Assembly: GCF_000382325.1 (NCBI RefSeq)
Contig: NZ_KB908056.1
Coordinates: 397,722 to 461,721, forward strand
Direction: 5' to 3'
DNA: 64,000 bases
Origin: Woodsholea maritima DSM 17123
Lineage (GTDB): Bacteria > Pseudomonadota > Alphaproteobacteria > Caulobacterales > Maricaulaceae
Shown here: positions 17,606-26,517 of the stretch, piece after piece
How the letters are laid out: the number at the start of each line of letters is the position of its first letter
Numbering within the stretch: position 1 is the first letter of the stretch
The notes under the pieces: model-generated
Databases searched by the model: none
Seen by the model: only the letters and a program-made list of their open reading frames with translations
What the model was told of the DNA's origin: nothing
Made by a program: the position numbers and the translations under genes

Positions 17606-17779
17606 ATGAGCAACAAGGCTTTCAGACTTGGCTTTTACAAAGGGGTTTCATCTCCTTTACAGTTTTTCTCGCGCGCTAACTTCAAACGCTCCCTTGCATA
17701 TAAACCCTCACACGCACGTGCTTGGATAAACATAACACAAAGCATCAATCGCTCCCTACCAAAAACTGATCCATTATGA
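17606..17779 (+). CDS. Small basic protein in AT-rich islet, coupled to DUF2335 gene
   Basis: A 57-residue ORF from ATG 17606, with AAAAAGGA (17590-17597) eight bases upstream. ATG 17597 in the same frame would give 60 residues but overlaps that site. The protein is basic and aromatic (FRLGFYKGVSSPLQFF, NFKRSLAYKPSHARAWI) and matches no family I know. Its stop overlaps the next start as ATGA, so the two are probably translated together. Base composition is visibly more AT-rich than in dapE or truA, which points to later acquisition. Confidence 0.6.
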   Translation: MSNKAFRLGFYKGVSSPLQFFSRANFKRSLAYKPSHARAWINITQSINRSLPKTDPL

Positions 17780-18258
17780 CAAATAAGCATTTGCCTGAAC
17801 GCAATGATGAAAAAGTCTCTCTAGACAAAGAAATATCGAACATCATTGAAAACACTGTTGGCAATAGCCCTAACGGCAAAATCGCCCAAGAACAAATAAT
17901 TAACGTTTTACATAAGCGTACACAATTCTCAGGTCCATTACCTCCACCTGGACTTCTTCAAGCCTATGAGGAAATTAATCCTGGATCTGCTGAACGAATA
18001 CTCAAAATGGCAGACGAAGATTTAAATCATCAACATAATTTTCATTATAGATTACTTATTGAAGATAGCAAGGATGCCTTATTAGGTCGTATATCTGGAA
18101 TTTTTGCTCTCATACTTATAATTGGTGCCTCAGTTTTCTGTGGGATGAATGGCTTAAAAGAACTTTCATTAGCATTAGTTGGCACTAGTGCTATTGGTGT
18201 TATATCGGCGTTTATTATTGGAAATCGAAATAATACCGGTAGCAATTCTCAATCGTAA
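17776..18258 (+). CDS. DUF2335-like membrane protein
   Basis: A 160-residue protein. A charged N-terminal half leads to QFSGPLPPPGLLQAYEEINP, then GSAERILKMADEDLNHQHNF, the pattern I associate with DUF2335 (GPLPPP, YEE, PG.A.RI..MAE..HR). Two membrane helices follow as a hairpin near residues 107-150 (RISGIFALILIIGASVFCG, LALVGTSAIGVISAFIIG). DUF2335 proteins are scattered, often in accessory regions, with unknown function. It is AT-rich, is coupled to the small ORF upstream, and its last ten bases overlap the end of the convergent truA gene. The family call is from memory. Confidence 0.75.
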   Translation: MTNKHLPERNDEKVSLDKEISNIIENTVGNSPNGKIAQEQIINVLHKRTQFSGPLPPPGLLQAYEEINPGSAERILKMADEDLNHQHNFHYRLLIEDSKDALLGRISGIFALILIIGASVFCGMNGLKELSLALVGTSAIGVISAFIIGNRNNTGSNSQS

Positions 18259-18989
18259 TCGACAAAATCGAGATATAAGCCATCGGGCGGGGCCACCGGA
18301 CCACAGGCCTTACGATCGCCCGCATCCAAGGCCGCTTTAAAATCCTTCGGGCTCCATTTACCCGTGCCAACCTCGGCGAGGGAGCCCACGATGGAGCGCA
18401 CTTGTCGGTGAAGAAAGCTGATCGCCGCGCAGCGAAAATGCACTTCATCGCCCACTTGTGCGACCCAGGCCTTATCCATGGATTTCACCGGGCTATCGGC
18501 CTGACATTGCGCATCGCGAAACGTGGTGAAATCATGCTCGCCGATCAAATATTGCGCCGCGGCATGCATCGCATCGACATCTAAGGGCTTGAAAACCCGC
18601 CAAACCTGGCCTTGGGTCAAGGTCAAAGGCGCGCGGCGATGGATCAGGCGATAGACATAGCCGCGCTTAATCGCGCTGAAGCGGGCATGGAAATCATCAC
18701 TGACCGCTTGGGCCTCAACAATTGCAATAGGTTGGGGTTTCAGGTGATAATTCAAGGCATCGCGCACTTTGTCGGCGCGGATATCGCGCTCTAAATCAAC
18801 ATGGGCAACCTGGCCCAGGGCATGAACCCCGCTATCAGTGCGCCCCGCGCCATAGACCTCGCGCGGACCGCCATCGAGCGCCTCACACGCGGTTTCGATG
18901 GCCTCTTGAATGGAGGGGCCATTATCCTGGCGCTGCCAACCGACATAATTTGTGCCCTCATACTCAATAGTCAGCTTGAAGCGGGCCAT
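18249..18989 (-). CDS. truA: tRNA pseudouridine synthase A
   Basis: TruA makes pseudouridine at positions 38-40 in the anticodon arm of many tRNAs. The 246-residue protein has FKLTIEYEGTNYVGWQRQ at the N-terminus, the catalytic Asp in GRTDSGVHALGQVAHVDL, YVYRLIHR, and FLHRQVRSIVGSLAEVG near the end. It starts two bases after the fmt stop and is clearly co-transcribed with it. Its 3' end overlaps the DUF2335 gene by ten bases on the opposite strand. Confidence 0.96.
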   Translation of the reverse strand: MARFKLTIEYEGTNYVGWQRQDNGPSIQEAIETACEALDGGPREVYGAGRTDSGVHALGQVAHVDLERDIRADKVRDALNYHLKPQPIAIVEAQAVSDDFHARFSAIKRGYVYRLIHRRAPLTLTQGQVWRVFKPLDVDAMHAAAQYLIGEHDFTTFRDAQCQADSPVKSMDKAWVAQVGDEVHFRCAAISFLHRQVRSIVGSLAEVGTGKWSPKDFKAALDAGDRKACGPVAPPDGLYLDFVDYD

Positions 18990-18991
18990 GA

Positions 18992-19921
18992 TTATAGCTG
19001 GCTACCTTTGGGTATATTATTGCCGCGCAAAAAGGTCTCCAGATCCATCGCGCCCTTGCCTTCACGCTGCAAGCGCACCGGGCGCAGCGCGCCAGACCCA
19101 CAGGCAATCGTCATGCGATCATCCAGCACCGTGCCCGGCGAGCCCTCGCCCGCAACGGCTTCGGCCATTAACAGCTTAACCCGCACGGGGCCTTTATCAC
19201 TGTCCATCATGAACCAGGCCCCGGGGAAGGGCGACAGGCCGCGCACATGATTGACGAGATCGCCGCCGGGGCGCGACCAATCCATTCGCGCCTCTTCAGA
19301 GGTGATTTTGTGGGCATAGCTCACCCCCTCTTCGCTTTGCGCCACCGCTTCCAAAGAACCGCGCTCCAAGGCCGCCAGAGCGCGCGGCCACAACTGGGCC
19401 CCAATACCCATCATCCGGTCATGAAGCGTTGCGGCCGTATCTTGCGCTGTGATCGGAACAATTTCAGACAGCAAAATCGCACCAGTATCGAGCCCGGCCT
19501 CCATCTGCATGATCTGCACCCCCGTCATCGCATCACCGGCCATGATCGCGCGCTGAATAGGAGCCGCACCGCGCCAGCGCGGCAATAGCGAGCCATGAAG
19601 GTTGAGGCAGCCCATCTCAGGCGCATCTAACGCCGCCTGGGGCAAGATCTGGCCATAGGCAACGACGCAGGCCACATCCAGTTCTAAGGCGGCAAAATCG
19701 CCAAGAACATCAGGATCACGCAAAGAGGCCGGGGTATGAACCTCTAACCCGAATTGTTCGGCCAGCGCATGAACAGGGGATTTCTGCTCGCTCATCCCAC
19801 GGCCCTTTTTTCGCGGCGGCTGGGAATAGACCCGCACAACCTCATGGCCCGCGCCGACAATTTCAGCCAGCGAGGCGGCCGCAAAATCCGGTGTACCCAT
19901 AAAGGCCAAACGTAGGCTCAT
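18992..19921 (-). CDS. fmt: Methionyl-tRNA formyltransferase
   Basis: Fmt formylates initiator Met-tRNA using 10-formyl-tetrahydrofolate. The 309-residue protein starts RLAFMGTPDFAAASL, has the active-site LNLHGSLLPRWRGAAPIQRA (Asn/His) and GVQIMQMEAGLDTGAIL, and has a C-terminal OB-fold domain ending with the core-binding region. An AAGGAAAG lies before ATG 19921. In relatives it directly follows def; here a Kazal-domain gene on the opposite strand separates the two. Confidence 0.96.
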   Translation of the reverse strand: MSLRLAFMGTPDFAAASLAEIVGAGHEVVRVYSQPPRKKGRGMSEQKSPVHALAEQFGLEVHTPASLRDPDVLGDFAALELDVACVVAYGQILPQAALDAPEMGCLNLHGSLLPRWRGAAPIQRAIMAGDAMTGVQIMQMEAGLDTGAILLSEIVPITAQDTAATLHDRMMGIGAQLWPRALAALERGSLEAVAQSEEGVSYAHKITSEEARMDWSRPGGDLVNHVRGLSPFPGAWFMMDSDKGPVRVKLLMAEAVAGEGSPGTVLDDRMTIACGSGALRPVRLQREGKGAMDLETFLRGNNIPKGSQL

Positions 19922-20105
19922 GTTCTCTTTCCTTCCTAGTTTCCTTATCGCTTAAAACCCCAAGCGCGCCCTGCCAAGCCCAGGCCCGCACCCCTGGGAG
20001 CCTCGCATGCATATTATCGGCCATGGAACACAGCGCCCATTTCTTCGTTTCTTCCCGGATCGCCTTATGGCATACCAAAGTAATCGCAACACCGTGGAGG
20101 GGATT

Positions 20106-20504
20106 ATGCGCGCTTTTTGGCTTGGAGTGATGTTTTTCGTGGCGGCCTGCGCCGCACCCGTGTCCAGCCCATCCCCAGAACCGGTTGATCCCCCGCTTGC
20201 TGGCACTGAACTGCCTGCAAACGCAGAAACCTGCGGCGGGCTAATGGGTAAGATGTGTTCTAACCCTGCTGATTATTGCCGCTATGAGCCAACCGCCCAT
20301 TGCGGGGCCGCTGATCAGATGGGCACCTGCCAAGAACGGACCTTCGCCTGCACCCGGGAATATAATCCAGTATGCGGATGTAATGGCCAAACCTATTCAA
20401 ACCCGTGCGAAGCCGCCGGGGCCGGTGTTAGCGTCGCTCATCACGGCCAATGTGATGGCCCAAGCCTGCAAGACCAGGTCGAAGGCAAGACGACCGAACA
20501 CTAA
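20106..20504 (+). CDS. Kazal-type protease-inhibitor-domain lipoprotein
   Basis: The start is ATG 20106 with GGAGGGG just upstream; the open frame further 5' looks non-coding. The 132-residue product has a short lipoprotein signal (MRAFWLGVMFFVAAC, Cys15), a Pro-rich linker, and a Cys-rich C-terminal half. The last part is a Kazal pattern: CTREYNPVCGCNGQTYSNPC, then a C-terminal HHGQC. A second Cys group precedes it (CGGLMGKMCSNPADYCRYE). Kazal domains inhibit serine proteases; bacterial lipoprotein forms may protect the surface from proteases, but no target is known. It sits between def and fmt on the opposite strand. Confidence 0.88.
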   Translation: MRAFWLGVMFFVAACAAPVSSPSPEPVDPPLAGTELPANAETCGGLMGKMCSNPADYCRYEPTAHCGAADQMGTCQERTFACTREYNPVCGCNGQTYSNPCEAAGAGVSVAHHGQCDGPSLQDQVEGKTTEH

Positions 20505-20519
20505 GTTATAAGGCTTTGA

Positions 20520-20560
20520 AAACACAAAATCCCCAAGCCAAGCTTGGGGATTTTGTGTTT
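20520..20560. terminator. Strong hairpin terminator, probably bidirectional
   Basis: A perfect 19-pair stem (20520-20538 with 20542-20560) and CAA loop lies 16 bp after the Kazal gene stop. The arms end in AAA/TTT with TTTTGTGTTT in the right arm, so it can stop transcription from either side. It also insulates fmt-truA from def. Confidence 0.85.
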
Positions 20561-20658
20561 CAAGCGATAGGGGATTGGCTGCGCCCTAGCGATGCCCCTA
20601 GCGAGGCTTAGAGGCTTAAACGATCTATGCGTCAGGCCATGCAGGCCTTGTTACAGGG

Positions 20659-21180
20659 CTAAGCCGCGTCGGAGCGGGTCTTGACCAGCTTTTGAACCTT
20701 CTTAACCGCGCGTTCGCGTTTCAGGCGCGAGAGATAGTCAATAAAGACAATGCCTTCCAGATGATCCATCTCATGCTGGATACAGGTGGCGAACATGCCT
20801 TCAGCGATTTCCTCGCGCGCTTCACCCTCGTAATCGAGATAGGTAAGCTTGACCTTGGCCGGGCGCTCAACCTCATCATAAACATCGGGGATCGACAAAC
20901 ACCCCTCTTGATAGGGCCGCACATCCTCGGTTAAGGGCGTGATCACCGGATTAACAAAATAGCGCGGTTCTGCACGCTCTTCAGGACCGGAGAGATCCAT
21001 CACGATCACGCGCTTTGCAACACCCACTTGGATTGCCGCAAGACCAATGCCATCCGCAGCATACATCGTCTCCAGCATATCATCCATCAAGGCGCGTAGA
21101 TCATCATCAACCCCGTCAACGGGGTCAGAGACGAGCTTCAAGCGCGGATCAGGAACGGTTAAAATGTCTCGAATAGCCAT
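20659..21180 (-). CDS. def: Peptide deformylase
   Basis: Def removes the formyl group from nascent proteins. The 173-residue enzyme has all three motifs: [19 protein letters not shown] and [14 protein letters not shown], with Cys and two His as metal ligands and Glu as the catalytic residue. A charged C-terminal tail follows ([16 protein letters not shown]). It lies 61 bp after rmuC on the same strand, so the two are probably co-transcribed. Its usual partner fmt is displaced by about 740 bp. Confidence 0.97.
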   Translation of the reverse strand: MAIRDILTVPDPRLKLVSDPVDGVDDDLRALMDDMLETMYAADGIGLAAIQVGVAKRVIVMDLSGPEERAEPRYFVNPVITPLTEDVRPYQEGCLSIPDVYDEVERPAKVKLTYLDYEGEAREEIAEGMFATCIQHEMDHLEGIVFIDYLSRLKRERAVKKVQKLVKTRSDAA

Positions 21181-21241
21181 GAATATAACTTAATCTCAGC
21201 GCCCTTGCCTTTCAAGGGACTTCACCCTTGGTGCACACAGC

Positions 21242-22762
21242 CTAGCCTTCAGTGTCTTGCGAAGCGGTTACACTGACCTGGCGGGGCGCATCTTCCACCT
21301 GAACCGGGGCTTCAATCGCCTTCACCCCTGAGGTGGCGTTTAAATCCGACATCTTACGCGCTGAGACCAGCACCCGGCCCTCTAAGGAGGCCACCGCCTT
21401 ATTATAATTGCTGGTGGCCGTTTTCAGCCCCGTACCCACACGGCCCAAATGATCGCTAAAGGTTGAGAGACGATCATAAATTTCCGCCCCCAGGGCTGAG
21501 ATCTGCTTGGCATTGGCTTCCAGGGCTTGTTGGTTCCAGCCATAGGACACCGCCTTAGACAGCGCCAGCAATGTTGCTGGCGTAACGATAATCACCCCGG
21601 CCGCAATGGCATCATCAAAAAGGCCCGGATCTTCATCCACCGCCGCAGAATAAAAGCTCTCACCGGGAATAAACAGCGCCACAAAGTCGATCGCCCCATC
21701 GACATGCTTGGCATAATCCTTTTTGGCGAGCTGCTTCATATGGGTGCGCACCTGATGGGCATGACGGCGTAGCGCATCTTTGCGCGCAGTATCATCGCGC
21801 GCTTCAACGGCATCGAGATAGGCGCTCAAGGCGACTTTGGAATCAATGACAAAGCGGCCCCCACCAGGCAGGCGCACCACGAAATCAGGGCGCAGGGCAT
21901 CCCCCTCCCCGGTGCGGGTCTGGTGCTGGCCTTCATAATCAATGCCCTTGGTGAGCCCCGCAAGCTCTAGGATATTCTCAACCGTGCGTTCGCCCCATTG
22001 ACCGCGCGTCGTGGAGGAGCGCTGCAGGGCATGCACCAGCTTGGTGGTTTCTTGATGTTGACGCGCGAGACCTTCAGACAATTTGCCAATTTGGCTTTCC
22101 ATCTGGCCACGATGTTCGGCGCGTTCTTTTTCAATGCCTTCGATTTTGGTTTTAAACGCGTCCAAGCGCTCGCGGATCGGTTCAACCAGGCTTTTGACGC
22201 CAACCTGATTATGCTCGGCCTGAACTTTAAAACTTTCCTGGGCCTGCTCAAAAAAGCGTTTCTGGCTCTCGCCCAACACATCATGGGCCATAACTTTGAG
22301 GCGTTCTTCGATCTCACCGCGCAATTGGGTCAGGGCCTCGGACTTCTCGGTAAACCCCTTTTGGCGCTCTTCACTTTCAGATTTCAACCGAGCCAGTTCG
22401 GTTTCCACCTTTCGGCGCTCATCGAGTTCTAATTGCACGCGGTTTTCAAGGGTTTCGATCCGGCTGGCGCGCGCTTCTAAATCTGCGGCGCGGGTTTCGG
22501 CGCGCTGACGACGTTCGGCCTCCTCCTCTAAGCGCGCTTCTAAGCCTTCAACACGCAAGGCTTTGGCTTCGGCCACAGCATGGGCTTGTTCTGATTGCGC
22601 TTTTAAGATTTCGGTCTCGCGCAACTGGCGCTGTACGTCCTCCAGACGAGCATTGAGGCTCTTCATCTGACCTTCGCGCAGAAAACCATAGGCAAGCAAG
22701 ATCGCAAAGCTCGCCAGCATCGCTGCGCCCATCAGAAGATATGCCACATTCAACCCGTCCAT
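21242..22762 (-). CDS. rmuC: DNA recombination protein RmuC homologue
   Basis: RmuC proteins limit inversions at short repeats; the C-terminal domain looks like a restriction-type nuclease fold. The product is about 506 residues from ATG 22762; a TTG four codons earlier is less likely. It has one N-terminal membrane helix (VAYLLMGAAMLASFAILLAYGF), a long coiled coil rich in Glu/Arg (about 30-230), and the RmuC core: RGQWGERTVENILELAGL, DFVVRLPGGGRFVIDSKVAL, ALFIPGESFYSAAV, and ATLLALSKAVSYGWNQQ. It is upstream of def on the same strand, as in relatives. Confidence 0.93.
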   Translation of the reverse strand: MDGLNVAYLLMGAAMLASFAILLAYGFLREGQMKSLNARLEDVQRQLRETEILKAQSEQAHAVAEAKALRVEGLEARLEEEAERRQRAETRAADLEARASRIETLENRVQLELDERRKVETELARLKSESEERQKGFTEKSEALTQLRGEIEERLKVMAHDVLGESQKRFFEQAQESFKVQAEHNQVGVKSLVEPIRERLDAFKTKIEGIEKERAEHRGQMESQIGKLSEGLARQHQETTKLVHALQRSSTTRGQWGERTVENILELAGLTKGIDYEGQHQTRTGEGDALRPDFVVRLPGGGRFVIDSKVALSAYLDAVEARDDTARKDALRRHAHQVRTHMKQLAKKDYAKHVDGAIDFVALFIPGESFYSAAVDEDPGLFDDAIAAGVIIVTPATLLALSKAVSYGWNQQALEANAKQISALGAEIYDRLSTFSDHLGRVGTGLKTATSNYNKAVASLEGRVLVSARKMSDLNATSGVKAIEAPVQVEDAPRQVSVTASQDTEG

Positions 22763-22860
22763 CCTGCACCCCAATCCTTGTTCTCGTTATGTTTCGCACA
22801 TCTTTTCACGTTCGGCAAGAGGTTTGCATAACGCCTCTCAAGTGAAAGGAAAACCAGCTG

Positions 22861-23988
22861 ATGCGCTATTTTAATGTCTCAATTCAAGACTTAAAGACCC
22901 GCGATCTAGCGCTATGGCAGGAGTATGCGGCCCCGAACGGTCAGCTGATCAGTCCTTATTTGACCCCGGATTTTGCCCAGGCAGTGGCGCGCGTACGCAC
23001 TGATTGCCGAGTTTTGCTCCTTGAAGATCAGCAAAAACCAGTGGGATTTCTGCCCTTTCATGCCCCTGCGCGCGGCATTGTGCGCCCCATCGCGGCCCCA
23101 ATGTCTGACTATCAAGGCTTGGTTGCGAAACCGGGTTTGACCCTTGATCCCGAGGCCGCGCTCTCGCATATGAAGGCCAGCGCGATGGTGTTCAATAACT
23201 GGACGGGCCCGATACCCAGCGGCGTGCGTCAACGGGCGGGGTCGGCAGTGATTGACCTTTCTAAAGGCGCGCAATGTTATTTCGCCGCGCAAAGTGCGCG
23301 TTTTAAAGATCATTTCAAGAAAATGGCCCGCCGCCTTCGTAAAGCTGAAGCTGAGTTTGGCCCGATGCGCGTTGAGCTGGGCGATGCCACAGGCACGGCG
23401 TTTCAAACGCTTAAAGCCTGGAAATCGCGCCAGTATCAAATGTCGGGCAAGCTTGATCTCTTCGCGATCGAGTGGGTCGACCAGCTGCTAAGCGATCTGG
23501 CGAGCCGCCGGTTTGGGACCTTAAAGGGCATCGTCGCCTCGCTCTATTTTGGCGACACTGTGGCGGCGGTTGAGTTTGGGATTGCCGCCGGGGATGTCTA
23601 CCATTCCTGGTTTCCGGCCTATAATCCACAATTTGCTAAAGTTTCACCCGGATTATTACTGCTGCATGGCCTGATTGAAACCGTAGGCCGTCAAGGCATC
23701 ACCCGCATTGATCTGGGCAAGGGCGATTGTGCGTATAAGAAGTATTACACCAGTTATGAAATGCCCTTGATGGAGGGGCGCATGCTGGCCCCCGGCCTGG
23801 CCGCGGCACGCATTTATGGCATGGAATTGGCGCAAGACATGTGTGATCACCTCCCCGGTGTCGTCTCCAAAGGCGTCAAGAAATTGCGCGGGCGCTGGGC
23901 CCATACGGCGGCGTTTGAACGCCGGTTGGATCGCCGTTTCCAGTTGATGGGAGCCGCCATGGCCGCGCAGCTCAGTGCGAAGTCATAA
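22861..23988 (+). CDS. GNAT-fold acyltransferase, CelD/BcsL-like
   Basis: This 375-residue protein has no signal peptide. The C-terminal half has the GNAT pattern of the CelD/BcsL (BioF2-like) group: LKGIVASLYFGDTVAAVEFG, YHSWFPAYNPQFAKVSPGLL, LLHGLIETVGRQGITRIDLG and KGDCAYKKYY. Members are linked to exopolysaccharide or cellulose modification, or to peptidoglycan-type FemAB chemistry. No polysaccharide genes are adjacent, so the substrate is unknown. AAAGGA precedes the ATG. It is divergent from rmuC. Confidence 0.85.
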   Translation: MRYFNVSIQDLKTRDLALWQEYAAPNGQLISPYLTPDFAQAVARVRTDCRVLLLEDQQKPVGFLPFHAPARGIVRPIAAPMSDYQGLVAKPGLTLDPEAALSHMKASAMVFNNWTGPIPSGVRQRAGSAVIDLSKGAQCYFAAQSARFKDHFKKMARRLRKAEAEFGPMRVELGDATGTAFQTLKAWKSRQYQMSGKLDLFAIEWVDQLLSDLASRRFGTLKGIVASLYFGDTVAAVEFGIAAGDVYHSWFPAYNPQFAKVSPGLLLLHGLIETVGRQGITRIDLGKGDCAYKKYYTSYEMPLMEGRMLAPGLAAARIYGMELAQDMCDHLPGVVSKGVKKLRGRWAHTAAFERRLDRRFQLMGAAMAAQLSAKS

Positions 23989-24082
23989 TCCTCACGCAGA
24001 TATGATCGCTTGGACCGTGCACGTGGGCTGAAACGGCGACGCCTTCGCGTTATTCTCCCCTCACCAGATCAGGGGAGAGACT

Positions 24083-25210
24083 ATGTATAAATCAGCACTC
24101 TTAGCGTTCAGCCTTTTAAGTGTCAGCGCGCCCAGCTTCGCACAAGATGTGATCGAAAGCGAACAGGCCCGTTTCCAGATTGAAACCGTCGCCGAGGGTC
24201 TCGCCTTCCCCTGGAGCCTGGCCTTTATTGATGAGACAACCTTATTGGTCAGCGAGCGCGATGGCTTTATGCGCCTGATCAAAAACGGTGTCGTTCAACC
24301 ACGCCTGGCCAACACACCTGAAGCCTTTGTCTCGCGTCAAGCGGGCATGTTTGATATTGCCCTGGCCCCAGATTTTGCCGAAAGCGGTATGATTTATTTC
24401 AGCTTTGCCCAAGGCGATGCGGACAATAATCATACCACCCTGGCCAAAGCCCGCCTCAATATCGAAGCCAATGCTCTTGAGAAGGTTGAGATTATCTACA
24501 CCGCCCACCCCGACAAACGCCGTGCTCTTCATTTCGGGGGTCGTATTGCAGTGATGAGAGATGGCACCCTCCTCCTCTCCATCGGAGAGGGCTATATCCA
24601 CATGCAAGAAGCGCAAAATCCCCAGGTAAGCTTTGGCAAGCTGATCCGGATCAATCCCGATGGCTCAATCCCGGCCGATAACCCGTTCGCAGACGGCGTA
24701 AATGGCGCGCCAGAGGTCTATAGCTATGGCCATCGCAACCCCCAGGGCCTGGCGCTGCACCCTGATACCGGGGCGATCTGGATGCATGAACATGGCCCAC
24801 GCGGCGGGGATGAGATCAATATCATCACCCCCGGCACCAATTATGGCTGGCCCCTGATCACCTATGGCATTGATTATTCTGGTGAGATCATCACCGAAGA
24901 TCGCACAGGCCCCGGTATGGTCGAACCGATCTGGTATTGGGTGCCCTCCATCGCGCCTTCTGGCATGACCTTCTATCAGGGCGAAGCCTTCCCTGAATGG
25001 CAGGGCGATCTGTTTGTCGGGGCCTTAGCGGGTTCAAAGATCGAGCGCTTTGAGCTGGATGGCGATCGCATCATCTCCACCGAGGAGTTATTATTTGATG
25101 AGTTGGGCGAGCGGATCCGCGATGTGCGCACCGGACCGGATGGCTATCTCTACGCTCTGATTGATGACGCCGAGGGGCGCATTATTCGTCTGGTGCCAGC
25201 AGGGGATTAG
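24083..25210 (+). CDS. PQQ-dependent aldose sugar dehydrogenase (YliI/GSDH type)
   Basis: This 375-residue periplasmic oxidoreductase should oxidise aldose sugars with pyrroloquinoline quinone. It has a signal peptide (MYKSALLAFSLLSVSAPSFAQ) and a six-blade beta-propeller. Family signatures are RRALHFGGRIAVMRDG (catalytic His), SYGHRNPQGLALHPDTG, EHGPRGGDEINI, NYGWPLITYG, and WVPSIAPSGMTFYQGEAFP. The length fits the soluble YliI/ASD group. No PQQ synthesis genes are in the window. A palindromic repeat island follows it. Confidence 0.92.
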   Translation: MYKSALLAFSLLSVSAPSFAQDVIESEQARFQIETVAEGLAFPWSLAFIDETTLLVSERDGFMRLIKNGVVQPRLANTPEAFVSRQAGMFDIALAPDFAESGMIYFSFAQGDADNNHTTLAKARLNIEANALEKVEIIYTAHPDKRRALHFGGRIAVMRDGTLLLSIGEGYIHMQEAQNPQVSFGKLIRINPDGSIPADNPFADGVNGAPEVYSYGHRNPQGLALHPDTGAIWMHEHGPRGGDEINIITPGTNYGWPLITYGIDYSGEIITEDRTGPGMVEPIWYWVPSIAPSGMTFYQGEAFPEWQGDLFVGALAGSKIERFELDGDRIISTEELLFDELGERIRDVRTGPDGYLYALIDDAEGRIIRLVPAGD

Positions 25211-25652
25211 TCAGGGATCTCGGCTCAAGGAGCTGATATAAAACCCCTAAAACATGTCATCCCCGATTTAATCGGGGATCTATGGACCTTAATGGCGCGC
25301 TCATTAGTTCCCGGAGGGGCGCTTCGCGGCTCCAGGATGAGCGTTTCTTGAGTGTGGCAGAGAACACTATAGATCCCGGCTCAAGGCCGGGATGACAGTA
25401 ATTGAGTGCCCCCGACTGGCATGCCCCCTCCGGTCCTAACGGGCCACCTCCCCCGTAAACAGGGGAGGACAAGCTAACGCTAAAACCATCCCTAAGGGCT
25501 TTGCTATCAGAGCCTGCATGGGGCCCGGCTCAAGGCCGGGAGCCCGTATTCGATCCGCATCGTAAGTAAGGATTTCCCCGGCATGAAAACCGCACGGCCC
25601 CGGCCTTGCGCCGGGGTCTAGGATGACAAAGGGCGCAGCTGCGTTCAGGCCC
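25211..25652. repeat. Intergenic island of palindromic repeats (copy 1)
   Basis: This 440-bp non-coding stretch is a mosaic of short palindromes: ATCCCCGAT-TTA-ATCGGGGAT at 25259-25279, CCCGGCTCAAGGCCGGG near 25377-25393 and again near 25526-25542, a CCCCTCCGGTCC...GGGGAGGAC unit at about 25424-25472, and CCCCGGCC...GGCCGGGG-type arms near 25599-25616. Closely similar units recur at 60790-61290. They look like a dispersed REP/PU-like family. The inner palindromes could also terminate transcription from both flanking genes. Confidence 0.8.
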
Positions 25653-26414
25653 TTAGCCCTTTAGATCTAAAATAAAATCCAGTGTCCCAATACGCGAAAG
25701 CCCAGCGGCACGCGCCAGCCCTATAGAGGCGATATGGTCAAGCTGACAGCGATATTGGGGGACATATCCTTTTGCAGTAATCGCTTGAGCGATGGCCCGC
25801 ACCAGGCGCGCACCATAGCCCTTGCCGCGCGCATCAGGGTGCGTAATCACGCCAATGTCGGCAATTTTCCCATCCCCATCGGGATAAGCGCTGGCGATGC
25901 TTACCAATTGCCCCTGGATGAAAAGCCCCCTCACCATCCAGTGATCCAATACGACAAAGCCTTGATCAAGATCATCTTCTGAACATTGGGCTTCAAAGGC
26001 TTCAAACACCCCCTGATCAGTGGCATTAAGCGTACGCACATCACCATCTTCACATAAACGCTTAGCGTCCTCGTCATCATAGCCGAAGAGGTAATCTTCG
26101 CCGTGAAAGGCATAGCCCAGCTCGATCACAGCCGCGCGAAATCCGGCTACATCCTGAATAGGCTTGCAAAGCTCGCGCGATTGGAAGGCCGGGGCAAGAT
26201 CAGGCCCTAGCACAGCCAGAGCAGGCGCATGCTCGAAACAATATAGCACACCCATATCCTGGGCGTGTTGATCATAGACGACCTCAAGCGCCTGTGAGGC
26301 CATCAAACCTTGCGCGCGTGATTTTATCGCCATCCATTGCGCTTGCATGGCCTCAGGAATTGCCGAACCCGTCAAACGCGGCAGGGATGAACGCTGAGTT
26401 GAGCTGTCCGTCAT
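25653..26414 (-). CDS. GNAT family N-acetyltransferase
   Basis: This 253-residue protein has a C-terminal GNAT domain (about 150-250): GLFIQGQLVSIASAYPDGDG, IADIGVITHPDARGKGYGAR (acetyl-CoA loop with RGKGYG), and YRCQLDHIASIGLARAAGL, which resembles the FR47/Ribosomal-alanine-type end. The N-terminal 130 residues do not match a domain I know, though such two-part GNATs are common. Substrate unknown. It is separated from recR by about 100 bp and from the repeat island on its 3' side by only its stop codon. Confidence 0.85.
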   Translation of the reverse strand: MTDSSTQRSSLPRLTGSAIPEAMQAQWMAIKSRAQGLMASQALEVVYDQHAQDMGVLYCFEHAPALAVLGPDLAPAFQSRELCKPIQDVAGFRAAVIELGYAFHGEDYLFGYDDEDAKRLCEDGDVRTLNATDQGVFEAFEAQCSEDDLDQGFVVLDHWMVRGLFIQGQLVSIASAYPDGDGKIADIGVITHPDARGKGYGARLVRAIAQAITAKGYVPQYRCQLDHIASIGLARAAGLSRIGTLDFILDLKG

Positions 26415-26517
26415 GAGGGTGTGCCACTCAAAAAAAATCCAATAAGACGCCTCGTTATCGAAAAGCGCCTACGCGGACAAACCTTTTTGTTAATTTATGA
26501 GTAGCTTTAGGCGATAG

